Shown: positions 28,023-37,441, counted from the first letter of the stretch. The stretch: DNA of 64,000 nucleotides from Bradyrhizobium sp. CCBAU 51627 (GCF_028128765.1 NZ_LBJG01000024.1:434001-498000), one strand, 5' to 3'. Numbers and translations are program-made. The notes: a model not told the origin generated them from the sequence alone.

Positions 28023-29222
28023 GCGGTTGCAGATGCGCTGGACGCGCAGCAACAGGGCGCCTGCAACAAGTCGCGGGTCTTGCCGCTCGCTTCGATGCGG
28101 AGCGCGTTTTCGTACGATCGCTGTCGCTGCTGTCGATCAGGTTGGCACCAGCCCTGTGCACTCCACGACAACATTTTCCGGAATGCTGTCCAGCGAGAAA
28201 TTGCCGACGGCCCGATAATGCCAACGGGCGATCGAAGCGCTCATCCCTTCTGGGAGTAAAGAGCCGGAATTCGGTGGAGGAACTCGCCCGGACGTCAACA
28301 GCGGAAATCAATGGGGCCGCGAGACGATGCAGTCCCGCGGCCTCGCCACCGGAATTTAGTGAAAAGACAGTTTAAGTATGAAATCCTCAGCCGGTGTTCT
28401 TACAGTAGAACAACCTGTTCCGACACTTGACAATCCGGACGGTTACGGGGAAACGCGTGCAACCGCAGACCAATGCGGCCGCGAGATCGATGAAGAAGCC
28501 GGCTAAAATTGACGGTTCGCCTGTCCTATTCGCCTGTCATAACGGGTGCCAAGCGTCGAAAGAGTGTTCAGCGAAGAAGCAGCGCTCGATGCTATTGCGC
28601 TGTTCGTAGTCGTCGGCTTCGTGCAGGAATGGTGATCCTGCGGGTACCGTTTGAGCGTATCATTGCTGTTGCGCTGATTGCGCCGATGTTCGTGCATAAC
28701 TGCCGGTTGCCGAGGCCCGCTTCAGCGTCATACGGCTTCCGTTCGCTTAAATCATTTCCTCGGTAAGCCAATGCGGTAGCTGCGCCTGATCTCGAACTGC
28801 AACTGCACGCTGCCGCGAAGGCGATCTCCGATAGGTTCCAGCAACCGCCTTGCGTAGGACGGACGCGGGTGCCGGTCAGATCATCAGTTAGTGCCAACCC
28901 GACCAACCCCTGTAGAGGCCGACAAGCACGATCTGGCGGCGGAGAACGTTGGCACACGGTGCGCGAAGCGGCTGAAGACGCTCCAATGGAGCTCGAGCCG
29001 GCGAAGGCTGAGGGGGGGGCGGCGACGCCGACCGAAACCATCGTGATTGCAAGGAAGCAGAGGACCATAACTGAGCCGAGGCTGAACTGCTCCAACTAGA
29101 TGCAAAGCAGGAGCACGGTGATCGCGGTCGGGCACGGGATCAGGCGGCAATTGGGAGTTTGTTTCGTTCGTTGGCCCACGGGTCGCGCCGTCTCCAAATG
29201 GCTCGAAGCCGAGTGAGATTGA

Positions 29223-29360
29223 CGTCCTGCCGGCGATTCCTTGCTGAACGCATCCAGCACGGGCTATTACATCTGCCTCGTGCGGCAGCTCTCGGGCGCG
29301 CAGAGTAACGAGGCTGCCGCGGCGATCATGTCGGCATGCCGCGCGTCCAATCCGCTTTGA
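29223..29360 (+). pseudogene. C-terminal fragment of an unidentified protein
   Basis: A 45-codon open stretch bounded by a stop at its left end and by TGA 29358-29360. It reads RPAGDSLLNASSTGYYICLV followed by RQLSGAQSNEAAAAIMSACR, which looks like the end of a real protein cut off from its start. Ends ten bases before the convergent PLP-enzyme gene. Confidence 0.35.
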
Positions 29361-29369
29361 TCCCCCCGC

Positions 29370-30653
29370 TCAAGCCGCATTCAGCGCCTGGGCGAGGTCC
29401 GCGATCAGATCCGACGGGTTCTCGATGCCGATCGACAGCCGGATGGTGGAATCGAGCACGCCGATCTTTTGGCGGATGTCGGCGGGAACGCCGGAATGGG
29501 TCATCGTCGCCGGCAGGCTCGCGAGCGACTCGGTGCCGCCGAGGCTCACCGCCAGCTTGAGGATCTGCAGCGCGTTGAGGAATTTCACCGCGGCGTCCTT
29601 GCCGCCCACGATGTCGAACGAGAAGGTCGATCCCGCGCCCAGGCATTGCTGCGCGAACACGCGGCCCGAGGGCGAGCCCTGCTCGTGATGACCGAGATAG
29701 TGCACCTTGGCGACCTTGGGATGGTCGCGCAGATAGCTCGCCACCAGGCGCGCATTCGCATCGGCCTTTTCCATGCGCAGGCTCAGCGTCTCGAGCGAGC
29801 GGTGGATCATCCAGCACGAATGCGGATCGAGCTGGGTGCCGATGGCGCCGCGCAGCGCCTTGATGCCCTTCATGATCGCCTTCGTTCCGAGTGCGGCGCC
29901 CGCGATCAGGTCGGAATGGCCGCCGACATACTTCGTCAGCGAATACAGCGACAGGTCCGCGCCGTGCTCGATCGGGCGCTGAAACACCGGGCCGAGCAGC
30001 GTGTTGTCGCAGGCGATGATCGGCGTGTGTCCCTGGGCCTTGCCGACGGAATCGGCGATGCGGCGGATCATCGCGACGTCGACGAGGCCGTTGGTCGGAT
30101 TGGCCGGGGTCTCGATCAGGATCATCGAAACCCGCCCCCTACCCATCGCCTCCTCCGCGGCCTGCCTGACGGAGGCCTCATCGATGCCGTCGGCAAAGCC
30201 GACCGCGCCGATCGACAGGCGCGCCAGCGTGTTCGTCAGCAGCGTTTCCGTACCGCCATAGAGCGGCTGGGAGTGCAGGATGACGTCGCCGGGCCGGACG
30301 AAGGCGAGAATCGTGGTCGCGATCGCCGCCATGCCCGAGGAGAACAGCGCGCAGCTTTCGGTGCGCTCGTAGACCGCGAGCCTGTCCTCGACAATCTCGC
30401 TGTTGGGATGGTTGAAGCGCGAATAGACCAGGCCCGCACCCATGCCTTCCGGCGGCTCGCGCCGGCCGGCGACGTAATCGAAGAAGTCCTGCCCGTCTTC
30501 GGCGGTCTTGAACACGAAGGTCGAGGTCAGGAACACCGGCGGCTTGATGGCGCCTTCCGACAATTGCGGATCATAGCCATAGGTCAGCATCAGGGTTTCC
30601 GGATGCAGCATATGGTTGCCGATATGGGTCTTCGACGGGAACGGTTTTGCCAT
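29370..30653 (-). CDS. Trans-sulfuration PLP enzyme (cystathionine gamma-synthase/methionine gamma-lyase family)
   Basis: 427 residues. Fold type I PLP enzyme: YSRFNHPN near residue 73, [45 protein letters not shown] with the cofactor-binding Asp, then [20 protein letters not shown], whose Lys forms the Schiff base. ATG 30653 gives the conserved N terminus; the upstream in-frame extension is unlike the family. It exchanges or cleaves gamma-substituents on homoserine/homocysteine derivatives, and synthase cannot be separated from lyase by eye. High-GC, well-kept codon usage contrasts with the decayed DNA on both sides, so it looks like resident or selected DNA. Confidence 0.88.
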   Translation of the reverse strand: MAKPFPSKTHIGNHMLHPETLMLTYGYDPQLSEGAIKPPVFLTSTFVFKTAEDGQDFFDYVAGRREPPEGMGAGLVYSRFNHPNSEIVEDRLAVYERTESCALFSSGMAAIATTILAFVRPGDVILHSQPLYGGTETLLTNTLARLSIGAVGFADGIDEASVRQAAEEAMGRGRVSMILIETPANPTNGLVDVAMIRRIADSVGKAQGHTPIIACDNTLLGPVFQRPIEHGADLSLYSLTKYVGGHSDLIAGAALGTKAIMKGIKALRGAIGTQLDPHSCWMIHRSLETLSLRMEKADANARLVASYLRDHPKVAKVHYLGHHEQGSPSGRVFAQQCLGAGSTFSFDIVGGKDAAVKFLNALQILKLAVSLGGTESLASLPATMTHSGVPADIRQKIGVLDSTIRLSIGIENPSDLIADLAQALNAA

Positions 30654-30690
30654 GGCCTGTCTCGCTGTTCTGATGCTCACACCGCGGTGG

Positions 30691-31063
30691 TCACAAAATC
30701 GAGCCTGTATGCAGGTTCGTCGGCACCTGCTCCGGCGGCGGATTTCCAGACACATCTAACTCAGCGCCAGCGCTCAAATGCGTCAGTAGGTTCTCGGGTA
30801 GGCTGGTTAGCTGGTTATGGTTAGCGAGAAGGGGCACGAGCCCGGGCGGGAGCGCCTCAGGTAAGCTGGTTAGCTGGTTGCTCCTAACGGCGAGAGTATG
30901 GAGCATAGCGGGGAAGCCCTTCGGCAGACTCGTCAATTGATTGTCGCTGAGCTCGAGATACTGGAGCGAATCAGGGCGGATCTCCGCTCCTGCCCCTTTT
31001 GTTCGTTCGAAGAGATCCCATCGCCGCGCAGAATCTGTCCTGCCTCAAAAGGATCCATTCCAT
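30691..31063 (-). pseudogene. Truncated leucine-rich-repeat type III effector gene (NopM/IpaH-like)
   Basis: Three LRR units with the LTSLPE/K signature of IpaH-class effectors: YLELSDNQLTSLPKGF, LAVRSNQLTSLPEALPPG and NHNQLTSLPENLLTHL, ending [17 protein letters not shown] and a stop at 30691. The C-terminal NEL ubiquitin-ligase domain that follows LRRs in NopM is missing. The LRR frame is closed by a stop near 31048, while the probable start (ATG 31058 or 31063, after AAGGGAG) is in another frame, so a frameshift has also occurred. A tts-box-like site lies just upstream. Confidence 0.7.
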
Positions 31064-31111
31064 ACTCCCTTGTCAGGACTGAGTAGACTTAGTCCATACG
31101 ATACGTTGTAT

Positions 31112-31129
31112 ACCTGTCGGTAAGCTGAC
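31112..31129 (-). promoter_or_regulatory. tts-box-like element upstream of the LRR remnant
   Basis: Minus strand reads GTCAGCTTACCGACAGGT, matching the core of the rhizobial tts box (GTCAGCTT-n-TCGAAAGC) in its first eight bases and in CGA and AG after. It lies about 50-55 bases before the likely start codon and in the right orientation. Probably a decayed TtsI site. Confidence 0.5.
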
Positions 31130-31136
31130 GAAGAAG

Positions 31137-31355
31137 CTATCGCCAGGTGGCGACCATAGGAGTTGGAAAGGCGGTGATCGTTGCGCCTGCCCGAAGCTGC
31201 TCGACCATTTCGGCACGATCATCATATGACAGGGACGTATCCGCGTGGAGGCGTCTGATTTCCTCCTCGCCGTCCGACCGTGCCACCGCCGCCTTGGTCT
31301 GCGCGGCCGTCCCCTGTCGCTGCCTGAACTGTTCGGCTGCCCGCGCCGCACACAT
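31137..31355 (-). CDS. Hypothetical protein or remnant
   Basis: 72 residues from ATG 31355: MCAARAAEQFRQRQGTAAQT and then a helical charged stretch ending LRAGATITAFPTPMVATWR. The frame stays open and protein-like upstream to about 31421 (DCEHSVPLRPGLVFAESQRA), so the original start is probably lost. No family recognised. Confidence 0.35.
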   Translation of the reverse strand: MCAARAAEQFRQRQGTAAQTKAAVARSDGEEEIRRLHADTSLSYDDRAEMVEQLRAGATITAFPTPMVATWR

Positions 31356-31645
31356 CGCGCGCTGGCTCTCGGCGAAAACGAGGCCGGGGCGCAGTGGGAC
31401 GGAGTGCTCACAGTCTATGACGTGGCAGATTCAGCTCATGCGGAGGATGACGTAGACCAGAGGGTTGAAAATTGGGCTGCCGAACGGGACGTGGGCCCGC
31501 TCGAGGTTCGAGAAGACCTAACGCGATTAAATCTCTCCGAGAGAGATCAACATCTTCGATCTCGGATCGTTGTCGGTGTCGACGCTTCAAGTTGTCAGGC
31601 TGATGACGTATCCCAGCGGATCGTCACCGTAATAGTTGCGCGTCG

Positions 31646-31990
31646 GATGGTACGTGTCGATTCGAGCGCGATCTCCTCGAGCTCCTCTTTCGAGACCTAG
31701 ATGTACTGACCCTTCTCGAGCTCGTAGCCCCTGACGATTCTTCGTTCGGCACCTCGTCGCCGGTGTCGGCGTCGCCCTTCACGTACTTGATGCGGTGTAC
31801 CGTCTGGCGGTTGAGCTGGTTGAAGGCGATACTGTGTTTCCCAAACCGAAGGACCAGGCCTTCTTCCTCAGCTCGCGAGGCTGCCGTCTGTCGGCGACCC
31901 GCCTGCAGAGCGTCAGCAAAGATTGCGTGAGTCAGCCACCACATATGATTCCACGGCGCAGCCAAAATGAATGCGAGCGACGATAGCCGA
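31646..31990 (-). pseudogene. Decayed Ku gene (NHEJ DNA-end-binding protein)
   Basis: On the minus strand the Ku core can be read across two frames: FNQLNRQTVHRIKYVKGDAD, TGDEVPNEE, a one-base frame change, then IVRGYELEKGQYI, an in-frame TAG, and VSKEELEEIALESTRTI. These match bacterial Ku (the QLNR-T-GHR-KY...DADTGDEV and LEEIALESTRTI blocks). The N-terminal WKGYL region and the C-terminal half are gone. Boundaries are approximate. Ku with LigD mediates non-homologous end joining; no ligase is seen nearby. Confidence 0.75.
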
Positions 31991-32454
31991 CCCATACGCT
32001 ACTCGGAAGGAGGCAATCCGCACCGCGGTCGATGCCGCCCACGCGAACGGAAAGGCAGGGCACGACGCTTAGTTCTCGTTCAAGGGGAAAACCACCAATT
32101 TAGAATCGAGTGGACACATGGCCACGACCCATACCACACCAGCCGGCTAATCGCGGGCCACATGAGATCGGCGCCGACCAATCCTGGTAGGTGCCTTGCA
32201 GTCCTTCTCCGCGATAATTGGCAGCACCCTTTGGGAGTTCAGCCTCTCGGGGGCCGAGGTGGCCAGCCTTGCTAACTCCGAGGGCGACGGCTGGTGGTAG
32301 GGACAGTGCTTTCGGGGGCGAGCGCCGAATGACGTCTGCGCTGGCCGTTTTTCGGAGCGGCAAGCCGCTTGAAGTCCCCGCCTTTCCGCTGAATCTTCAC
32401 CAACGGTGCGAACTGGAATAGCTGCTTCCAACCACAGTCCAAAGGAAACCTGAT
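31991..32454 (+). other. Decayed DNA with a broken unknown frame
   Basis: Around 32005-32150 the plus strand reads IRTAVDAAHANGKAGHDA, a stop, then FSFKGKTTNLESSGHMATTH, which looks like one former protein interrupted by a nonsense codon. The rest shows nothing recognisable. AAAGGAAA at the right end serves the next ORF. Confidence 0.4.
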
Positions 32455-32823
32455 ATGATCCCTATTGAGCAGTCCTTTATTCGAGCGATAACGTTGCTTG
32501 ACGGACCAAAACCGACCGAGCAACGGGCTGAAATCGTCGCCCACCTGGATACTATTGTAGACTATGCACGCGACGATGCCGAGGAGCGCCTAGCCCATAG
32601 TTTCAAAGCGATGGCCCTGAACCACCTCGACAGTATCGGTCGAGATACGTCGACTATTGTTAAGGAAAAAATGGAGCTGGCTCTGATCGCCACTGAAGAA
32701 TTGATTATAGCTATCGTTGAGCGCAACCGGCGGGGAATAATATTCGAGCGACGTCCATGCAGGAACGTTGCAACTGGGCAATACGCCGGCCGGTGGTCGC
32801 GATCAGATAAGCATGACCGATGA
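32455..32823 (+). CDS. Hypothetical protein
   Basis: 122 residues. AAAGGAAA lies at good distance before ATG 32455. The first 95 residues look protein-like and helical (IEQSFIRAITLLDG, AEIVAHLDTIVDYARDDAEER, MELALIATEELIIAIVERNRRG); the last 25 are Arg/Cys-rich and less credible, so the gene may be truncated or frameshifted at its end. No family recognised. Confidence 0.5.
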   Translation: MIPIEQSFIRAITLLDGPKPTEQRAEIVAHLDTIVDYARDDAEERLAHSFKAMALNHLDSIGRDTSTIVKEKMELALIATEELIIAIVERNRRGIIFERRPCRNVATGQYAGRWSRSDKHDR

Positions 32824-33079
32824 CGACCTCCACCGGCGCTTCAGGTCTTCCTGGTAAAACTTCACCGCCAGATGGATCATCCTTCCGGCGACCGCGATCG
32901 CATCCGTTTCAGACGGTTTTATTAAGATCTACGCGAGTGGACATATCTCATCACGGGGCAAAGACCATCGTCTGGTATTGACAATCAACGGTGACTATCA
33001 AAGCTACGTCCTGATGAGTGGTCACGCCAGCGCAGGTGAATCGGACGATTGCGGCATCCTATCTTGGAGGAGTGGGTTG

Positions 33080-33549
33080 GGGGCAAGAAGCAGATTTCTC
33101 AACGGAGATCACCGCTGCCATCCATCGCTGGCGTAAAGACGCTCGGCAGCAGAACCTGTGGTCGTGATGAGCGTCAACAACATCTTTCCCTCTTTTTGTG
33201 CTAACTCGCTGACAGCCGAGAGCAGCCAGCGCCCGATACCGCGACGGGTGCACTTCTTCCAACCAGGAGTTTGACGACTTGAGCGCTATGCATCTGGTTC
33301 GCAGAGGCGGCAGGTACCATCTGGACTGTGCCAACAATCTGACCTGTGCTATTTCCGCAGCTAGCAACACGCGTTCATTGCAAATGACCGCGTCCGCAAT
33401 GCTACGCCAGTACACCAGCGCACGTCGTCGAGATACAAGCTGACTGAGTCGCCGTGGGCGACGCAGTCGATGAGGATGTCAGCGAGACCCTCCAAACGCC
33501 TATCGACTTCGTCGGCGCCGATGCGCTGTACCTGGATATCGTCTGTCAT
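33080..33549 (-). pseudogene. Frameshifted GNAT N-acetyltransferase gene
   Basis: Start region intact (MTDDIQVQRIGADEVDRRLE, then LADILIDCVAHGDSVSLYLDDV). The reading then changes frame near 33415 (YWRSIADAVICNERVLLAAEI) and again near 33345 (GQIVGTVQMVPAASANQMHS, AQVVKLLV), ending KEGKMLLTLITTTGSAAERLY before a stop near 33095. This order is that of a GNAT fold, with the acetyl-CoA loop damaged. At least two frameshifts, so not functional. Confidence 0.65.
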
Positions 33550-33646
33550 CTGATTCTGGAGAGAGCGAGCCGATCACCCTCGGCAAGGCCTCACGCGCTT
33601 GCTGCCGGTGGCCTCGAGAACGGCCGAGGCGAACAGAACTGGATCT

Positions 33647-34447
33647 TCACTTTGAGGTCACGGTCCAGTTATTGAACTTGAAGTCCATTCCGCCTGGGGA
33701 CGAGGTGATCTCGACGCCGTATTGGACGCTACCGACGTTTATGTCGCCGAAGTAGCCTTTCGACTTGATCCACTCTAGGATGCCTTTGATGTCCACTGTC
33801 CCGCTATTGCTCTTCGAAGTGGGCACGAGCGAGATGACGTTGTGACCATTGTTCCCTTCAAACACGTTCCAGGTCGTCCCTCCCACCTCGACGTTAGTGT
33901 AGACCGGGATCGCGGCCCCGGAGGGATCCTGCCGATAATGATAAGAAATCGGCTTAACGTTGCCGCTACCGTCCGAGTTTCCAGTGTAGTTTGTCCAGAT
34001 CATGATCTCGTGCTGGTTTGAGCTGTCCCAAATATCATAGGCGGTGTCCCAAGCGCCGCTTTTAGGAACGTCCTGATTGAAGGTCGAGCTCAAGGTGTTG
34101 ATTGCACTGAGCGGCTTCCCGATATGGACGGCCTCATGCGGATAGCTCTTGATGCCACCAGTTCGAGGCTGGTTCGACCACACGCTCCACCGGTTCGCTC
34201 CATACACCGAAATGGTCTGAGGCCCGGCACCACTGCCCCACACGTCGTTGTTCCAGGAGTAGCCATCGCGTGCAAAGTTCCCGTACGGAGCGCTCGAACT
34301 CCAAATCGGGGGCTTTGCCGGTACAGCGGCGACCGGCCGCCCGACGTCGTTTACAGCTTGCCTGAAAAGCTCATGATGCTCCTGTGAGTGGGCGTACCCC
34401 GTTGGGGACTCTGGCAAGCCGGCACCGTTTATCCGATTGGAATCCAT
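33647..34447 (-). CDS. GH12-family endoglucanase-like protein, probable type III-secreted effector (GunA2-like)
   Basis: 266 residues. A polar N terminus of about 60 residues without a Sec signal is followed by a GH12 fold: YGNFARDGYSWNNDVWGSG, NQHEIMIWTNYTG with the nucleophile Glu in EIMIW, VYTNVEVGGTTWNVFEGNNG, and a late block VGSVQYGVEITSS carrying the acid/base Glu, then MDFKFNNWTVTSK at the end. GH12 enzymes cut beta-1,4-glucan or xyloglucan. A near-perfect tts box lies 78 bases upstream, and GH12 proteins secreted by the type III system are known in Bradyrhizobium (GunA2). Both catalytic Glu are present, so it may be functional, although its surroundings are decayed. Confidence 0.8.
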   Translation of the reverse strand: MDSNRINGAGLPESPTGYAHSQEHHELFRQAVNDVGRPVAAVPAKPPIWSSSAPYGNFARDGYSWNNDVWGSGAGPQTISVYGANRWSVWSNQPRTGGIKSYPHEAVHIGKPLSAINTLSSTFNQDVPKSGAWDTAYDIWDSSNQHEIMIWTNYTGNSDGSGNVKPISYHYRQDPSGAAIPVYTNVEVGGTTWNVFEGNNGHNVISLVPTSKSNSGTVDIKGILEWIKSKGYFGDINVGSVQYGVEITSSPGGMDFKFNNWTVTSK

Positions 34448-34525
34448 TATGCTCTCCCTTGCTCCTATGAGAACAAAGCCTCTTCGGTTGGCCCTTAAAG
34501 ATCGGCTTCGAATTCTAGGACGGTT

Positions 34526-34543
34526 GGCTTTCGAGAAGCTGAC
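34526..34543 (-). promoter_or_regulatory. tts box upstream of the GH12 gene
   Basis: Minus strand reads GTCAGCTTCTCGAAAGCC, matching the rhizobial tts-box core GTCAGCTT-n-TCGAAAGC at every fixed position, continuing AACCG. It lies 78 bases before ATG 34447 in the activating orientation. TtsI, itself under NodD/NodW and flavonoid control in rhizobia, binds such sites. Confidence 0.8.
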
Positions 34544-34639
34544 TAGTGCGCGAGTGCACGGTACGCGCCTGGCCGCTACTTTTCCAACCCACGCACGTGG
34601 CGCAACGAGAAGGATTTCCCGATGGTCATCGCGAGCCCG

Positions 34640-35360
34640 CCGGGATCATGATCGGGCGCGACCCTGGCGCCATCTGAGTGACGCGGGCAATTGGTCAGGC
34701 CGCGCTGCTTCCATTTCCAGCCCGTTGCCGACCACATGCGCCGCCATCTGGCAGCGGCGGATCGCTTGTTCATGGATTGAAACCACGGCGCCGGTGCTCG
34801 ATCGCGGGCGTGGTCAAACGAAGAATGGCTGCTTCTGGGCGATCGTCTCCGACGACCGCAGCCATAGTGGCCAAATCCGCCGATCGTGCCGTTCCGATAT
34901 GCCCGGATGCCTCCGCTGAGCAGTTCCTGGACGCTTCAACGGACACTTCCTGCAACGCGATGCCTATGACGGTTATGATCGGCTGATCGAAGTTGTCCGA
35001 CCGCAAGGGCCGTGGTGCTCGTACATTGCTGGAGCCATTTGCGCCGGCGCTTCGTCAGATTGGCCCTGGCTGACGCGCTTCCTCGATGACGAGCGTCTCG
35101 AGCTCGACACCAATCCGGTTGAAAAGGCGATCCCGCCAATCTGCTTGACCAAAAAAAACGCGCTCTTCGCCAGTCATGAGGTCGGAGCCGAAAACTGGGC
35201 CTTGCTCGCACCCATCGTGGCGACCTGTAAGCTCAACGACATCAACCCGGTCGCCCACATCGCCAAAACGCTCACGGCGATCATTGCCGACCATCCCCAA
35301 AGCGAAATCGACGACCTCATGCCATGGCCCTTCCGCAAAACGTCAAGCCAGCATCAATAG
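34640..35360 (+). mobile_element. IS66-family transposase remnant (TnpC)
   Basis: Fragments in all three plus frames: FQPVADHMRRHLAAADRLFM, ETTAPVLDRGRGQTKNGCFW with AIVSDDRS, then LTRFLDDERLELDTNPVEKA, TKKNALFASHEVGAENWALL, and the end HPQSEIDDLMPWPF. These are the successive conserved blocks of IS66 TnpC (PVL-PGRGKT, NAVER, RKNALFAGS-GAE-WA, LLPW). Frameshifts, stops and a shortened middle show it is dead. No TnpA/TnpB or end repeats seen. Confidence 0.8.
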
Positions 35361-35371
35361 GGTTGCGGCTA

Positions 35372-35560
35372 AGCGCTTACGATCATCGAGCGCGGCGAGC
35401 CAAAAATGGTGGTCAGCGACAACGGCACTGAATTTACCAGCAACGCCATCGTGACATAGGCCGGTCGGAGCCGCGTCGCCTGGCACTACATCGCGCCCGG
35501 CAAGCCGAGGCAGAATGCCTTCATCTAAAACTTCAATGGCCGTCCGGGATGGCCATCTCG
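35372..35560 (+). mobile_element. IS3-family (IS407-like) transposase fragment
   Basis: The plus strand reads MVVSDNGTEFTSNAIVT, a TAG, then RVAWHYIAPGKPRQNAFI, a TAA, and NFNGR. These are the DNGTE-FTS and WHYIAPGKP-QN-FVE-FNGR blocks around the second Asp and the Glu of the DDE site. Two in-frame stops; only about 60 codons remain. Confidence 0.8.
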
Positions 35561-35666
35561 AAGTATACGTTTAGACGCCTCTCCTGCGTTCGAGCGAGCT
35601 TTGCTGAGCGCTCAAAAAGAATATCAAAAACGCTCCGGTGCAAGCCCCAAATCATCTCGTCCGGAT

Positions 35667-35873
35667 CTAGGTATGTGCAAAGTCCTCACACCACATCGCA
35701 TATGCGTAGTGCTTTGCGGCAACCGTTAGCGGCATCACGTGCGTGCGGCCGTTCTTGGTCACTTCGCTCGGAAGTGTGATGTTCTCTGTGATCCAGTCTT
35801 TGGCTATCGACCAGTCGTTGCGGGACTGGTTTCGCGGCGCCTGACCATGCGCCTGCACTTGATCATCTCCCAC
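35667..35873 (-). pseudogene. Fragment of a tyrosine recombinase
   Basis: 68 codons; WITENITLPSEVTKNGRTHV followed by MPLT matches the strand-turn-strand between the first Arg and the catalytic Lys of phage-type integrases (W-D---I-LP---TKNGR-H-VPL). The catalytic boxes on either side are missing, so this is a remnant, distinct from the intact integrase at 18305. Confidence 0.55.
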
Positions 35874-35912
35874 CGCTTCGTGAAGCGGCTCGTGCGACGT
35901 TGTCTTCTTGAC

Positions 35913-35930
35913 TTACCCAATGTTACCCAA
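35913..35930 (+). promoter_or_regulatory. Tandem TTACCCAA direct repeat, site 1 (sugar ABC operon)
   Basis: TTACCCAATGTTACCCAA: two identical 8-bp units with a 10-bp period, 119 bases before the start of the sugar-binding protein gene. Similar pairs occur at 45403, 46169, 53235 and 59391. The 10-bp period places both units on the same DNA face, as expected for a dimeric or tandemly bound regulator. Confidence 0.7.
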
Positions 35931-36048
35931 CTTCGATCTGAATGGGCGTATATGGGCCGAAAATGACGGTTAGCGTTCCCGATACTCGCGACCCCGGAAG
36001 AGGAGGGGTACGCGAATTGGCGGGCCAAAGAGCCCGAAGGAGGGATTA

Positions 36049-37434
36049 ATGCCAAGGACGCAAGCCGCTTTGCGCGGCCATTCGGCTCATTTGTTCAAAG
36101 CCGCTCTGATTTGCTCAGCTCTCTTGGCTGGGGCGGCCGCATCTTTCGGCCAGGCCAAAGGGGACGATATCAACTGGCGCCAGTTCGAGGGCGCTTCGAT
36201 CGTGTGGGCATATGACATCCATCCCTATGCTGACGCGGTCGCAGCACAGCTGCCTGACTTCGAGAAGTTGACAGGCATCAAGGTGACGCCCGAGCTTTAT
36301 CCGGACGACGCCTACTGGAATAAGCTGACCATCCAGCTGAGCACAAAGTCACCCTCGTGGGACATCGTCGGCACGGGGATTCAGCCGGCTTGGGATCTCG
36401 CCCCCGGTCAACTGCTCGAGCCGCTCGATCGATACCTGAACGATCCCAAGCTCACCTCAGCAAGCTATGATTACAAGGACTTCTTCCCCGCACTACGTGA
36501 TGCGCTGACATGGGAGATCAACGGCGGGCAGATCGAGGCCGGCCGGGGCCAGGTGTGGGCCATCCCGCACGGTTTCGAAAACATCCAATTGTTCTACCGC
36601 AAGGACATTCTGGACAAACACGGTATCAAGGTCCCCACAACTCCGCCGGAGATGTCCGCGGCATGCGAAAAGCTGAAATCTGCTGATCCCGCGATCACAC
36701 CCCTGGGCGTGCGGGGAGTGCGCTTTTGGAGCAGTATCCACACGGCCGCAATCTCGATTGCCAAGTCCTATGGTGTGCACGACTTCGTCGTCAAGGACGG
36801 CAAGTTGGAAACCGGTCTTGATTCGCCCGAGTCGATCGCCTTCCACGAGGACTATGTGCAGATGATCAAGAAGTGCGCTGCTCCGTCCTTTGCCAACGAC
36901 AACTGGTACCAGGTGGTCGATGGCATCAATTCGGGCCGGACCGCGATGGCGATCGATTCCAACATGTTCGGATTCTGGAACGATGTTGCCGGCAAGCCCG
37001 CTTCGGGCAAGATCGCATTCGCTCCCCCGCTGCGCGCTCCGAATGGCAAGAATTTCGAATCGAACATCTGGATCTGGTCCCTGGCCATGAATGCTGCCTC
37101 CCAGAAAAAGGGAGCGGCCTGGCTGTTCATTCAGTGGGCGACGTCAAAGCAGGTCGAGCTGAACGGAGCCGTCGCCGGGAAGCTCGTCAACTCTCCACGC
37201 GCTTCGACCTGGAGTGACAAGGCTTGGCTCGACTATGCGGCTAAACCGGAATTCACGAACTTCGTGGATACCTTCAAAAGCGTGCAGGACCGGGCAGCGC
37301 TCGCCTTTACACCGCGCGTAGGGTTTGCCGAGGCCATGAACGCCTGGGCAGTCGCCATGCAGAAAATGGTCAATGGCGCGGACGTGAAGGCGACGTTGAC
37401 CGACCTCGCCTCAGAGATCCGCTCCTCCATGTAA
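36049..37434 (+). CDS. Carbohydrate ABC transporter substrate-binding protein (family 1)
   Basis: 461 residues with a signal peptide (about 1-36, core ALICSALLAGAAASFG). The mature part fits family-1 sugar-binding proteins: a first domain with FEKLTGIKVTPELYPDDAYWNKL, WDIVGTGIQPAWDL and GQVWAIPHGFENIQLFYRKDIL, and later GRTAMAIDSNMFGFWND and KGAAWLFIQWATSK. AAGGAGGG gives a strong ribosome site. First gene of a seven-gene sugar operon ending in the ATPase at 42974. Closest in type to sorbitol/mannitol or glycerol-phosphate binding proteins, but the ligand is unknown. Confidence 0.92.
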   Translation: MPRTQAALRGHSAHLFKAALICSALLAGAAASFGQAKGDDINWRQFEGASIVWAYDIHPYADAVAAQLPDFEKLTGIKVTPELYPDDAYWNKLTIQLSTKSPSWDIVGTGIQPAWDLAPGQLLEPLDRYLNDPKLTSASYDYKDFFPALRDALTWEINGGQIEAGRGQVWAIPHGFENIQLFYRKDILDKHGIKVPTTPPEMSAACEKLKSADPAITPLGVRGVRFWSSIHTAAISIAKSYGVHDFVVKDGKLETGLDSPESIAFHEDYVQMIKKCAAPSFANDNWYQVVDGINSGRTAMAIDSNMFGFWNDVAGKPASGKIAFAPPLRAPNGKNFESNIWIWSLAMNAASQKKGAAWLFIQWATSKQVELNGAVAGKLVNSPRASTWSDKAWLDYAAKPEFTNFVDTFKSVQDRAALAFTPRVGFAEAMNAWAVAMQKMVNGADVKATLTDLASEIRSSM

Positions 37435-37441
37435 GGCGATC

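Larger units (their letters stand above)
27304..29369. other. 2-kb stretch of mostly non-coding or decayed DNA
   Basis: No intact, recognisable gene. Frames are repeatedly broken and codon usage does not look coding. Two pieces are worth marking separately: a possible small protein at 27762-28022 (minus) and a C-terminal gene fragment at 29223-29360 (plus). The rest shows no clear RNA gene, CRISPR or insertion sequence to me. Confidence 0.6.

Noticed and set aside
29469-30824. Plus-strand frame opposite the PLP enzyme
   Set aside because: Antisense of a conserved enzyme; no features of its own.
35931-36048. Sigma-54 promoter before the sugar operon
   Set aside because: No TGGCAC-N5-TTGC element found here or at the other repeat sites.
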